Assembly: GCA_963921195.1 (NCBI GenBank)
Contig: OY992539.1
Span: 39,998,518 to 40,062,517, forward strand
Source of the DNA: Pegoplata infirma
Lineage: Eukaryota; Arthropoda; Insecta; Diptera; Anthomyiidae
Direction: 5' to 3'
Length of the DNA: 64,000 bases
Part shown: piece after piece, positions 11,380-22,359 of the stretch
Layout: the number at the start of each line of letters is the position of its first letter
Numbering within the stretch: the first letter of the stretch is position 1
Notes under the pieces: model-generated
The model's database searches: none
The model's input: only the letters and a program-made list of their open reading frames with translations
What the model was told of the DNA's origin: nothing
Program-made: the position numbers and the translations under genes

Positions 11380-12440
11380 AAGTCACATTCTTATTTTGTG
11401 AAGAGTATCTTTAATGGATGATCAGCGATTGTGGCCTTAGCGTGACTTTGAAGTACATAACAATACCATAAAATTTGGACTGTGCTTCCTCTATGAGCAT
11501 TTTTTACGGCACTTTAACACAATGATACCAAACGGGAGTCTTGGATGAGGGACATTCCGCGTGGTGGAGCCTTCATATGTTTTTACACAGGTGCATCGAA
11601 GCTCCACGGACAAGTGGCCATTGGACTCTATTCGGAAGAGCTTGGTTCGAAGATTGACAGATCTTTGCAGTGTTTAACAGGCAGAGATGCCAGCAGTAAA
11701 GGAAGTGCCTGATTTTTGAGTTACAACGTCTTGTCTACAACCGCAGTCAAAATCTATTCTGACAGTCAAGCCGCGATCAAGTCCCTGGAGTCAATGTTTC
11801 TGAAAACAAAATCTTCCCTTAACTTTCGCACGTCTTTAAATGAGATGACATATGACTCATATGGATCCCAGAGAAGTCCCACAGAGACATTCCAACGAAT
11901 AGCAAAGCCGATGACTCTGCAAGACTAAGAACTAACTTACAGGTTCCAACAGAATTCGAATGTGTTGGTATGCCTCCAGAAACTTGCAAGCAAAATCTTC
12001 GCCTTTGTTCCGGGAAGGAGACTGATCAGTGATGGGCTCATGGATGGACGTGTGAGACTACAAAACAGATTTAGCCTTTAGCCTAAATTTAGCTGGAGTT
12101 GCATGGATCAGGAAGAGTTAAAATCTATCGAACACTTTATCTGCCATTCGCCGTCACTTTTTGGTCAGAGACTTGCTTCACTGGGATCTGGAGGCTGCAT
12201 GATCTGATTCCGATTCGACAGATATCAAAATTCAATATCTTAGAAGATAAATAAGCACCTAAAATTGGTTTAACGGCAGGGACTAATAGGGGAACCCCAT
12301 TACTGTCCCGTGATATTACGACGGACCTCAGAGTCTATGTGTGCTGACGTAAAACGTCAGCAGCAAGTTACAACCTTACCTAATCGTCAATTACTCTACA
12401 CTATTACCTAAGACAGTCTACATCAAATTTCCTTCGAGTC
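11380..12440 (+). pseudogene. LINE family 3 fragment: RNase H to 3' end
   Basis: A plus-strand, 5'-truncated copy of the element at 42.44-44.65 kb. It preserves GGAFICFYTGASKL-like sequence (the catalytic Asp position reads Gly) near 11565-11600 and KIYSDSQAAIKSLES at 11749-11793. The 3' sequence ends in CATCAGAGTC-like blocks shared with 44.4-44.64 kb, such as GACGTAAAACGT. It lies tail-to-tail with the minus-strand copy at 9.6-11.3 kb. Confidence 0.7.
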
Positions 12441-13850
12441 AAGCAAGCTTTTTAAATCTTTTTAATATCTTATAGTGGAGTTTTATAAGCCTTAATTGTA
12501 GTTGATGTTAATTCCTATTTGCGAGGTAGTTTAGGACTTGAAACCTGACGACAAAAGGGACATTTGTTTTTTAAAAAAGACACTAGAAAAAGGCCCTTAG
12601 ACATTGGACCTTTAAAATAACCTAACAAATTAATTAAATTCCAAACATTCCGTAAAACTTATTTCCATATTATTAACCAAATATTTTCGATAACCTAACC
12701 CCTTAAGTAAAGAAAATTACCAAGAAAACTCACACAATATGTATGTAAACATTACATTGTTTTTGTTGTGGAAATTCGATTTTTCTTACAAAAACAAAGA
12801 CATTGCATCCAGGAAAACATGATGTGTGTGTTTTTGAGCTCTTAGCACATTGCTCTGTATATAAGTGTGATGACATATAATGTCATATGTGTGATTATGT
12901 GACGCTTATAAGTAAAGTGCACACAAATAACAGACGCGATCACTTCACAGTTTAACACATCATATCACACCCTTAAAAGATTCCTATGGATCTATTTTTA
13001 AATCATTTTTAAATCAGCGTTGCCACGGCCGCCTTAGCATCATTTACAAGATTTTTCTGCCACGGCTATCACATCAAATGTTTTATTATTGATTTCTTTT
13101 GGATATTTGTGTTTGATGCCGTTGTACATCATCATCATTTGTTTATTTTAAACGGTTTTTAGTTTTTATCAAATCTATCCGTCTGTCTAGTAGGAGTAGT
13201 TTTAAACAATAAAATGATTTGAAAATGACATTTTCGGGGGAACAACAAATTTTTTTTTTTTTTATTTTTTTTTTTGTAAAATTTTTAATAAACATTGGCG
13301 ACACACGTCGTTGACATTAAATTGCCCAAATCACCTGAATTAACAAGTCACTAAAACGTGCCCTTTAGCGGTAATTAAACAATAGAATGCCAGCCACAAA
13401 AATCATTTTCCACAATTTATGTGATTGTTGACACTGATTATGTTTGGGGTTTGAGTAGTACCGTTTTATGATTATGTAGTATATCCACAATATACATGAG
13501 GAGCCATATATGTTTTAAGTCATAAAATGCGGCTTTTTTGGTGTTGTTAGTATTATTAGAGTTGCCAGATGAGGTTAGGTTCTCTAAAGAGGATTATGGT
13601 GGATTTGTAAAGGATTTACGTTGGAGCATGTAGTTTTATCACCGACTTTAATTACACGGAGCAGAAATTAAGTCCAGAATAACTTGACATTATTGAGTTG
13701 AAGGTGGGTTTTACAAACCTAAAGGAAAGCTAGGTAAGTTCATGGCGCTCAAAATTAAAATAGTCCATTACACCGTACCCTTGAAAGGAAGCCAAGTAAA
13801 GAATAAGAGAAAGCAGAGAAAAAAATGCTGGCTCAGAATTTGTCAGTTTC
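12441..13850. other. No gene seen
   Basis: AT-rich DNA with a short TGTCATATGTGTG palindromic cluster near 12870-12900 and a long T run at 13250-13275. No coding region or known repeat was recognised. Confidence 0.4.
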
Positions 13851-13993
13851 TTTCACAAACCTGAGAAAGTCAGACAAAGAAAGTCGGAGCCCATTATCCT
13901 CAGTATAACTTTTGCGAACGCTGGGCAACAACAGACGTAGTGTTCGGTTCTGACCTCATTCTCATGACAAGCTGCACATACAAGGTCGGATAA

Positions 13994-14600
13994 CACCGTC
14001 CGACAGCCTATATTAAACATGAACCGGATGATATACGTCTGAAAGTAGAGACCAAATGGAGTAAAACTGCATTTACAGTTTTTCATTTCGTGATCCTGTT
14101 TCCTTTTAAAAGAACGTTAAACTTTTAAAGAATACATTTTGTAAAATATTTCTGAAATATTTGTACTTGTCCTAGGATGCAACTGGTGATGGCAAATGAT
14201 AGAGGAGGATCTCCCCTAATTTTTGGATATTTTTTGTCATAATAGGATAAAAGGATAAAATCCTTTGAAAACTTTATCAAAATATGTTGTTGATAATTTT
14301 GAGTAATATTGAAGGATAAAGTTTTGAAAGGTTGTAACTTACCTCCTTTCTCCTGATATGTAAAAATAATAAAATAGAAAAATTAGGGGGGATCCTCCTC
14401 TCTCATTTGCTATCACTAGTGACAAGTATAAATGTAAAAAAAATAGTTTATAAAAAATAAAACTTTGAAGTCCTTTTAAAAGGAAACAGGATCTCCAAAT
14501 GAAAAACTGTAAATGCAGTTGAACTACATTTAGTATCTAGTTTCAAAGGTATATTATCCAGTTTGTGTTTAAAGACTTTTTTCATTTTTGTCGGACAGTG
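13994..14600. mobile_element. 607-bp foldback element with TAA target duplication
   Basis: The ends are CACCGTCCGACA and the complement of TGTCGGACAGTG. TAA stands at 13991-13993 and 14601-14603. The arms pair for most of the element, including CTGCATTTACAGTTTTTCATTT on the left against its complement near 14500-14525, with an inner pair TGGTGATGGCAAATGA / TCATTTGCTATCACTA. It interrupts LINE family 2 cleanly. The TWA duplication suggests a PIF/Harbinger-type non-autonomous element. Confidence 0.8.
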
Positions 14601-15488
14601 TAATACACTCAATCTTGTCATATGACGAGCACAGGCATTATGTGCCGTAATTAGGCCAGTACGTTTGCTACAGGCTTTTCTACTCAGGCTGAGTAAATAG
14701 TTTGCCACTTTCTTGTCTGACCTTATCGCTAAAGATTTAGAAAATTGTTTTCATGTAGAAGTTGATCCAACGCATCATGCATGTCAAACCTACACCAATC
14801 TAAGGCTCCGGATTTTGAGGAATTGTATTAGAGCCATTGTTTGCCAAAGAATCGGCAAATTTTTTTTTCCGTACTCCACCGGAACCTACAAGAAACAAAC
14901 CCTGTTTTGACATGAGACCTTATTAAGTCTGCGCCTACACTATTGGACACTTTTAGATGTTGTGACTAAAGAATCCAGTACCTTAAGCGCAGCTTGACTG
15001 TCACTACCGATACTGATTTCCAGATCCCTCAATTTATTTTCAATTATCTTAGTCGCTTCGTCCAAAATAGCAAACACATCAGTCTGAAAGACTGTTACCA
15101 TTTTGGCCATAGCATGAGGGTATTTGGTTTCGGCATCCAAATACCAACCAGAACCAACTAAGATGCGAGAACCATCCGCATGGAAAGTATAAGAGTTATT
15201 TCTGAAAAGTTTTTCTGGATCGCACCAGTCTTTTCTGCTCGGAAAGTTTACACAGAACTTCCTACCAAACTCTAAGCATACTGTCGTACTGTTTGAGAGC
15301 ACGTCAAACATCGGAGACAAATTCCAAAAGCCGATTAAACATTTAACCATTTCCTGCATTGTAGTCTCCATCATGATACATTTTTACGAAGTCTCTTTGT
15401 AGTTCGTCCAGCAGAGCCCGAGCAGATTTTACCGTAATCGGCCACCAGACCACAGCAGCATAAGTCACAAAAGGTCTAATGACTGCTA

Positions 15489-15900
15489 CACTCAAAAAAA
15501 ACAACTTGTCCAATTACTAGTCTAAAGTCTCGTAATCCCGTTTTAGCAATATTTGACAGTTCTCTTTGTTTTTTTAACCAAAAATTTTCAATCAAAATTA
15601 TTTTTTTTTTTTTGTAATTTTTTTAGTAAATGTGCAAATTTCCAAAAATATTTACAAAAAAAAAAATCATATACAGTTACGAGAACTCTATGTTAGTTTT
15701 ATCGCTTCAAAATAGTTGTAAATTTACAATTTTTTTGGTAAAAATCTTGTAAAATTACAAAAAAAAACTCGTAATTTGTACTAGGAAATCACGTAAAATA
15801 GGAGTTGCACAAAATTGAAGTAAAGTCACAAGAATTCCTTCTAATTTTAATCGCGTCAAAAAAGCTGCAAATTTACAATTTTATTTGTAAAAAGCTCATG
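15489..15900. mobile_element. MITE C, TA-flanked, inserted in LINE family 2
   Basis: It begins CACTCAAAAAAAACAACTTG right after TA at 15487-15488 in the LINE. It shares GTCTCGTAATCCCGTTTTAGC and ATATTTGACAGTT with the minus-strand copy at 21750-21953. The right edge is set only by where LINE sequence resumes. There is no coding content. TA plus CAC ends suggest a mariner-like MITE. Confidence 0.6.
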
Positions 15901-16113
15901 TCTTCCCAAGAGTTCTTCGACACTGCCAGAAAATACGGTGCGCCCGAAGTACTTGCAGCTTAACATGTTTTTTCAATATTAGTTTACCATCCAGAGTGAC
16001 CCCTAAATACTTTCTATCTGTGGATAGTTAAAGAGTAACATCCTTCAGGGTGCGAAGATTAAGACCCGCGTGTTTGGTACTTCGCATTACCAACAAGAAG
16101 TGTTGTCTTAGCT

Positions 16114-16548
16114 GTGTTCACGGACATACCAGTCTGCATTTTTTTCCAGACCATTTCAAGAAACTTTACAGAAACTAATGCACAAAAGTTATCCGCAAAA
16201 AGAGTTTATTTAGTTCGAGGTCAATTTTTTTTCGCAAAATGTATTACCATAACACTAGTGCTTATGTTTACTCCACTTTCTCTCTTAGGATATTTCACCA
16301 ACGAATACTTATACAGTTTCTGCTTTAAACAAAATTACAATTTTCCGGATTGTTTGCAAATTGTTTTGGTAATTCTCCAGTTCTTTCCCTTCATTTTTTT
16401 TTTAATTGTGGTAATACCTTTGTGGTCCAAACATCAAATATTCTCAATTATTTCCGACCAGTGCCAACTATTGTTAAAAAAAAATCTATTGCTTCTAAAA
16501 TTGATTTGTTTTACACTCAAATATAAAAGAGCAGAAGTTGATTTTTAG
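16114..16548 (+). other. 144-codon hydrophobic open frame, doubtful
   Basis: A plus-strand frame whose first ~30 codons lie antisense to LINE family 2, so at least its start is accidental. From about 16230 it reads strongly hydrophobic, membrane-like sequence (CITITLVLMFTPLSLLGYF, then a second run LQIVLVILQFFPFIFFLIVV). No family is recognised. The hydrophobicity may simply follow from T-rich DNA. It is listed so the reader can test it. Confidence 0.15.
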
Positions 16549-16754
16549 ATTGTTTTCCATCGGTAAATGCAGTTGATTTTTCTTAGTTTGTATGGGGAAG
16601 TACGTATGGTCCGATTCCTTAAAAGTTTGGAATTATGCTTTACGAAAACAAAACAATTTCGAAAGGTCACCTATTATTATAAGGTTATTTGGGTCAGTAA
16701 AACGAAATTAAAGGGGACCTTTATCTTGATGATTGCCTTAGTTAAAAACAGTAA

Positions 16755-16772
16755 GCCCCACGTTGGGCGCCA
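16755..16772 (-). other. tRNA-Lys primer-binding-site-like 18-mer
   Basis: The plus strand reads GCCCCACGTTGGGCGCCA, the 3' end of tRNA-Lys(CUU) including CCA, so the minus strand carries the matching primer-binding site. Such a site lies just inside the 5' LTR of retrotransposons that prime with tRNA-Lys. No LTR pair or gag/pol could be recognised around it. Confidence 0.6.
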
Positions 16773-17193
16773 AAAAGGCAATTGTTGGATTAAAATCAAA
16801 ACAAGATCAATTAAAATTTGGAAACAAGTTATTGAAATGTTGTAAAGATTAACAAAAATTTCGAATAAATAAATATTTCATTTGAAAAGGATTATTTAAA
16901 ATTTTAAAAAAATTCAATTAAAAATCGAAAAAAATCAATGGAAATTTGAGTGATAATATTCTATTATAATTATAATAATTTACGAATTTCAAATCGAATT
17001 CAATTTATTTAGAAAAGATTTTCCTCTACTCAAAAATTAATCTTTCAGGTAGTTACAAACTTTACGACGAACTTATTATGCCCAGTACCACAGACTGGAG
17101 AAACAAGCAGAAAAAGTTATTATAGGAAAGCTTATCAATCCATAAAAAGCATCACTAAAGGATAGCAAAGCTACATTTATCTCCGAATATTGA

Positions 17194-17211
17194 GCCCCAC
17201 GTTGGGAGCCA
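17194..17211 (-). other. Second tRNA-Lys primer-binding-site-like 18-mer
   Basis: The same 18-mer as at 16755 with one change (GGGAGCCA for GGGCGCCA), also on the minus strand, 439 bases away. It is preceded by GA, which continues the tRNA match to 20 positions. Two sites imply two element copies or a local duplication, but flanking sequences are not obviously alike. Confidence 0.5.
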
Positions 17212-17370
17212 AAAAGATTTGGAAGTTTGATCAATGAGAATTTAAACAAGTGAAGGTGATACATTCGGCTGTGTCAACCATCCAAAATATCGTTTTTTGG
17301 GGTGGTCGGGAGGTGACACCTTTTCCTTTAAGATTAATAGTTAATTTATTATTGTTTTTAGACCCACTAA

Positions 17371-17949
17371 CAAGGGAAGTATCTCAACCCTTATGAACCG
17401 ATTTGCCTGAAACTTAAAATATATATTAAAGAGACGATTTTAAGGTTGGGGTGTCTCGGCTTATCGGCCATATCAGAGTTTCAAAATTTCGTTGTCCCCT
17501 TATGATACAATGTGGACCTCTGGGAAAATTTCGATAACTCCCGAACTAAACGGAATATCCTCTAGAGAAAAAATACATGTCGACTTAAATTGAATAAAGA
17601 TTATTTCGTATTCATATGGAGATCTTAGGCCTATGTCTTCATATAAATACCCCCCAAAATTTACACATTTTCATGAAAAAAGTATTTAAAGAAGCCAAAC
17701 TTGTGCAAGGTTATATCACCGTTGGATAGGCATTAAAAAGTCTTTCTTCTCATATGTAAACATCATTCTAAGAAAGAAATGGCTGAAAAATCCAAAAAAC
17801 TATTTTTTCGCCATTTTTTGACCCATGTTTTGAACCCCTAAATGCCCGATATGGCCGATAAGCCGAGACACCCCAATTGTCTCCTTTATATACATATATA
17901 AATTACGTTTCATGCAAATCGGTTCATAAGGGTTGAGATACTTCCCTTG
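17371..17949. mobile_element. Harbinger-like MITE H, copy 1 (579 bp)
   Basis: Long inverted ends CAAGGGAAGTATCTCAACCC and complement, matching over about 35 bp. TAA flanks it at 17368-17370 and 17950-17952. Internal landmarks shared with the other copies are GGTTGGGGTGTCTCGGCTTA, CGTTGTCCCCTTATGA and CCGTTGGATAGGCAT. The TWA target duplication points to PIF/Harbinger-type mobilisation. There is no coding capacity. Confidence 0.85.
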
Positions 17950-18029
17950 TAAGACTGGGTTTTTGAAAATTCCGATTCTAAGAGGCTAAAGGTTTAAATC
18001 CATTTTAATTTCTGTTTTTTTTCAACTTT

Positions 18030-18470
18030 CTTAAAAATTGAATCTAAAAACTTGAAAGCTTTCTTGGAAAATGGAAACAGAGGAAGGGGTGAAAAAGCCG
18101 TTATGTAATTTTTACACCTGCAGGAGAACATTCGGAAAAAGTGAAGTGTTAAACTATTTTTCATCAACTGGATGTATGGTGTGATAGGTTAGATTAGGGG
18201 TAGTGGAGCCTAAAGTTCAGACACATGTTCCTTCAGCGACGAGGATAAAACGCACATGATGGAAACAGTTTTAATTGCGTAACGGGCATAGCTGCAATGT
18301 CATCCAGATTCTCGATTTCTGCTTTGCCTTGTATTCGCTCGCGGTGTCTGGTATGTTGGAATAGTTAGACCAATATTTACCTATCGTGTAGCAAATACTT
18401 AAACAATGCTTTTGGGCTGTTTTGAGTACGGTGGGCGGGACGAAACTGGAACAGAAATCGAAATCTTCAA
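18030..18470 (+). pseudogene. LINE family 1 relic, connection region
   Basis: Plus-strand fragments resembling 44.70-45.08 kb, for example GTTATGTAATTTTTACACCTGCAGGA near 18100 and GTACGGTGGGCGGGACGAAACTGGAACAG near 18428-18456. They correspond to the stretch between reverse transcriptase and RNase H. The fragment is short and full of stops. Confidence 0.5.
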
Positions 18471-19340
18471 ATTTTTATTATCAATCAGAATTTCTGAAAA
18501 ACTCTGTCAACTCATTTCTTAAGAAAATTCATGATTTAAAGGAACATTTAATTAGTTACATTTTTGTCGGTTACACCATTAATTGCTGTAAAGTTTTAAT
18601 GTCCCTCCCTCACCTACTACATACATATAATATTCATGTTAACACTCCTAAAAACAAAAGAAATAAAATATAATGTACAATATTTCCACTGTTGCGTGCT
18701 GTTTTTTTGTTTAACTCAAAAAAAAGACACAATAATTTTACTTTCTTTTTAATTTAAGTCTTTTTCCGCTGTTTCCATTTCCTTTTTTAATTTAAAAGGT
18801 AAAGGGGTTGTGTGTAAAGTGTGGGAAATTGTACTTAAATATAGGGAAAAGGGTTACGCATACACAGACAAAAAATTTCAATACAAACTTCCCAGCTATC
18901 ATTCACCATTTATTCGGGTAGTCATTCATTCAGTCAGTCATTCATAATTGTATGTAAAGCACGAGTCTACCTGATTATTATGACTTAACTTTAATGACAT
19001 TATAACAGCAGCACAAGCAGAAGCAGCAGCAGCAGCCACAAAAAACACTAACAACAATATTAACACAATTTATATATGTTTTACAACAACATTTTTATGA
19101 TCGACGTGTTGTCGCATAACTTCACATACACAAGTCATACACCAACAACAACACCAAAAATACCAGCATCAGCAACAAATGATGATGATGACTACTACCA
19201 CGAAGAATGCACTATGGATCAGAAACTCTACATAGAAAAATAGATCCACTTAGGTTGTGTTTTTGGAAATTCTGATTCTAATTGGAGTCAGAATTTTCTT
19301 AAAGTTTGAAGTAAGTAACTTAAAGTGTGAAGTAAGAGAG
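18471..19340. other. No gene seen; short GCA/ACA-rich microsatellites
   Basis: AT-rich DNA with AGCAGCACAAGCAGAAGCAG and CAACAACA-type runs at 19005-19180. An 83-codon frame at 18422-18673 has no motif. Confidence 0.4.
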
Positions 19341-19344
19341 AAAA

Positions 19345-20700
19345 GATAGGTTAGGATGGATGGGCGTCCGCCAATTTGGCGCATTCACTCGGATAGTGAT
19401 TTCCTTAATTGTCATTTCCCTAAACCCCTCTGGTACAAAAAACTTTTTACTTCTTGAACCACCCCGATTTTCTAAGATATTCTGCAAATCTAGTTCATCG
19501 AAAAATCTTTTTCACAAATGCTTAAGGCGGCTTCTCATCAGACCCGGACATTCACATAACAAGTGATTCACTCCTCTACTTCCCCGCAACTTCTACAATA
19601 GTGCTTATCAGAAATAACCATACGCGCGGCCATTTGGCCAATCATACAGTGTCCTGTAAGTACTCCCACTAATAGGCTAACCGTCCGTTTGCCAAAAGTA
19701 AGAAGACTTTTTGTCCTCTTAGGATCTGGCAGTGGCCACATGGTTCGCAATATCTTGAACTTAGTAAGTGATGTCAACCTATCCTTCATTCTATTCTCAG
19801 ATATCCTCTCAATTTCGATCATCAATTCCACTAATGGAACCGAGAAGTCAGGTTTCCAGATTAGCTTGACTGTGTGCTGACTGATTCGACGAAGGGATCG
19901 TATACAATTCCTAACGATTCACGATTTTACAGTGTTTGATTCTAAGGCCTTTAAAGATGCGAGGCTATCCACGAAAATGTTATCCACGAAGTTGTCATAA
20001 TCATCTGCGCGGCTTTATCAGTTGCAAGTAGCTCAGCCTGGAAAATACTACACTTATCGGGAAGTTTCAATAAAGCCCCATTTTCGAGGCATTCAGAATA
20101 CACTCCCGAACCCGTAACCATTACCATCTTAGATCCGTCGGTAAAGATTGAGATCACATTCTCTGTCATAACAGAGTTTTCCGCTCCGTCTTCCCTAGTC
20201 GGTATTTGGAAGGTTCTGTCAAAGTTCGTCTGTGATAAGATATTTGGTACTCTGTTCCAGTTCCGTCCCGCCCACCGTACTTAATATGGTCGAGTATCCT
20301 TAAGAGCGTTGCTTAAGCAAAATTGGCTCTCTTAGCCTGAGAGCCGATTTTGCTGCTGTGCTCTTGAGGTAAATATCTACGGGCTGAATGTTTAGTATCA
20401 CTTACAGGCCGGCCTGGGGTGCTGATGTAATAGCACCTGAGATACCCACACACACCAGTCTTTGTACCTTCTGTAGATTGCAGAGATATGATTTCTTATC
20501 CCCTGCTCTCCACCACACAAGGGCACCATAGGTAAGTATTGGTCTAATTATCGCACCATACCTCCAGTGGATACTATACGGTTTTAGACCCCACCTTCTT
20601 TCAAAAGTTCTTTTGCAGGTGTCCATAACGACTTTTTCATACTTTCCTTTGTATTTCTTTTCCAAGAAAGCTTTGTGTCCAGGATCACACCCTGGCATTA
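19345..20700 (-). pseudogene. LINE family 1, best minus-strand copy
   Basis: Order on the minus strand is as follows. The RT thumb/connection at 20402-20698 reads KPYSIHWRYGAIIRPILTYG, then ALVWW, KVQRLVCVGISGA. A linker with GTGGGCGGGACGGAACTGG follows near 20250. RNase H at 19951-20169 reads ISIFTDGSKMVMVTGSGVYS and LPDKCSIFQAELLATDKAA, giving catalytic Asp and Glu. The C-terminus at 19568-19831 reads LVGVLTGHCMIGQMAARM and YCRSCGEVEE. The 3' tail runs to about 19345. Frames are broken between these blocks. RT palm motifs are absent, so the copy is 5'-truncated. Confidence 0.8.
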
Positions 20701-20764
20701 TGCCTCATTCGATAGTTCCAAGGTTATTCCATCTAATTTGGAAAAATATATAAAAAAAAATATA

Positions 20765-21327
20765 TAGCGACAAAGGTTCAATGTAGTGATACCCTCCACA
20801 ACTTCAAAAAGATTATTGCAAAAAACTTTATTTAAAAGGAAATTACTTTAAAAAAAAAGAACAAATTTTAAAAAAAATTTGGGCGAAAAAAAATTTTGGC
20901 AAAAAAAAATCTGCGATTTTTTTCTTTTTTTGTCAAAAAATATGTTCGTACTTGTTTACCAACCAGCAGCCGAATTAAAGCATTTTGTATTTTTAGGTTA
21001 TGTTGAATGTAGTAAAATTTTTGAGGTGTCCTTACATTTTCGGTCATAACTTTTGAACCGCTGAACCGATATCACTTAAATGCAATACCAAACTTCTCGG
21101 GAGAACTTCCAATAAATATGCCATGGTTTAGTCATCTCCGTGATATATTTTCTCCGTGATCACCCTTTCCACAGACAGACAGACAGACGGGCATCTCTGG
21201 AATATCTTAAAATCGGTCGGGGATTATGAATATATATACTTTATGGGGTCCCAGACCGATATTTCGCTGAGTTACAAACGGAATGACACTTATATATACC
21301 CTCTAACACTAAGTGGAGGGTATAAAA
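20765..21327 (-). mobile_element. Helentron/DINE-like repeat, copy b
   Basis: On the minus strand it opens TATACCCTCCACTTAGTG, has GTAACTCAGCGAAATATCGG, TGGGACCCCATAAAGTATAT and a GTCTGTCTGTCTGTCTG island (21172-21190). It ends near GTGGAGGGTATCACTACATT. It is more diverged from copies a and c-e than they are from each other. Confidence 0.5.
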
Positions 21328-21730
21328 AAATGCAAAGAGAGAGAACAGATAAAGGAAGAAAAATATAGTGAGTAAAGATTTAAAGAGAAAAAATATAGAA
21401 AAGAAGATATAGGGACTATCCCTAAGGGACAAATGATATAGAGAGAAAAGACGTGGAAAGAAAATATATAGAGAGACAAGATAAGATAGGAAAAGGCAAA
21501 GAGAGGATAAGAGAGAAAAGTGAAATAATATATAGTGAGAATAGTTATAGATAGAAAATATATAGTAGGAAGAGATAAAGGTAGAAAAGATTTAGAAAAA
21601 AAAGATATATATAGAGAGAAATGATATATGTCAGAGAGAAAAGATATAGAGACAAGATATTAAAATAAAAGATACAAAAAGAAAAGATAAAGAGAGAAAA
21701 TATATACTGTGAAAAAGAGAGAGAGAAAAT
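21328..21730. repeat. Purine-rich degenerate minisatellite
   Basis: About 400 bases with almost no pyrimidine except T in ATATA. The plus strand repeats variants of AGAGAGAAAAGATATAG with irregular spacing. It has no coding content and abuts the TATACCC end of copy b. Confidence 0.7.
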
Positions 21731-21749
21731 ATTAAATCATTAAGTGTTA

Positions 21750-21953
21750 CTTCACAATACAGCAGCATTTTTTTCGCAATTGAAACTACAAAGAATTCTC
21801 GTGAATTACAAAAAAAAATTGTAAAATTACAAAAAAAAATTAAATTTCGATCCAAATTTGCTTGTTAAAAAACAAGGAAAACTGTCAAATATTGATAAAA
21901 TGGGATTGCGAGACTTTTCCTAGTAAGTTAACAACGTTTTTTTTTTTTGTGTG
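21750..21953 (-). mobile_element. MITE C, second copy (partial)
   Basis: The right end TTTTTTGTGTG is followed by TA (21954-21955). Reversed, it matches the start of the copy at 15489, including AGTCTCGCAATCCCATTTTA and CAATATTTGACAG. The left end has decayed. Confidence 0.55.
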
Positions 21954-22024
21954 TAGAGAAAGATGTAGAGAGAAAATAAATACAAAAAAAAATAGAGGAA
22001 AATTATATTGAGAAAAATTATATC

Positions 22025-22190
22025 TACAACGGGATCAAAAATCCAAATAACGATTTTTTCACCATTATTTTACCCCTGAATTCTTGATATGACCGATAAC
22101 GCAAGACACCCCAACGTTAGAAGTGTTTCTTTTATATATTTTTTAAGTTTCAGGCAAATCAGTGTAAACCGGTTGCTCTTTTTGTCACTA
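22025..22190. mobile_element. Degenerate MITE H end plus repeat tail
   Basis: ATGACCGATAACGCAAGACACCCC and AAGTTTCAGGCAAATC resemble the right part of MITE H. A block at 22280-22350 (TTGTGGAGGGTTTTGGTAGA, CCCAGTCGAATTTTATTG) recurs at 29950-30010 and resembles a Helentron-like 3' end. Confidence 0.4.
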
Positions 22191-22359
22191 AAAAAAAGTT
22201 TTACACTCAAAAATAAAAAAATTTTACATTCAAGAAAAAAAATTAGTTTATTATTAAATTTGTCATTTGTATTCAAATTACTTTGGGAATTGTGGAGGGT
22301 TTTGGTAGATTCAGCCCAGTCGAATTTTATTGTTTTACTTGTTTTTTTAGGTTAGACAT

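Larger units (their letters stand above)
13853..16210 (-). pseudogene. LINE family 2 copy: RT to C-terminus, two insertions
   Basis: Minus-strand ORF2 relic of an RNase H-type non-LTR retrotransposon. Near 16180 the RT active site reads LFADNF (FADN for YADD). It continues to KYLGVTLDGKLILKKHV and FWQCRRTLGKT at about 15905-16010, then AVIRPFVTYAAVVWWP at about 15435-15485. RNase H reads TFHADGSRILVGSGW near 15140-15190 and SIGSDSQAALKVLDSL near 14960-15010. The C-terminus GLITAHNACARHMTRLSV (about 14605-14660) resumes at SDLVCAACHENEVRTEHYVC (about 13920-13990). The breaks coincide with a TA-flanked MITE (15489-15900) and a foldback (13994-14600). Further frame changes make it non-functional. 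Confidence 0.85.

Noticed and set aside
12830..12990. Promoter-like TGTATATAAG sequence near 12857
   Set aside because: No gene follows on either strand, and TATA-like words are expected by chance in this composition.
16114..16548. Possible chemoreceptor or other membrane protein
   Set aside because: The start lies antisense to a LINE, the sequence has no family motif, and hydrophobic residues are expected from T-rich DNA.
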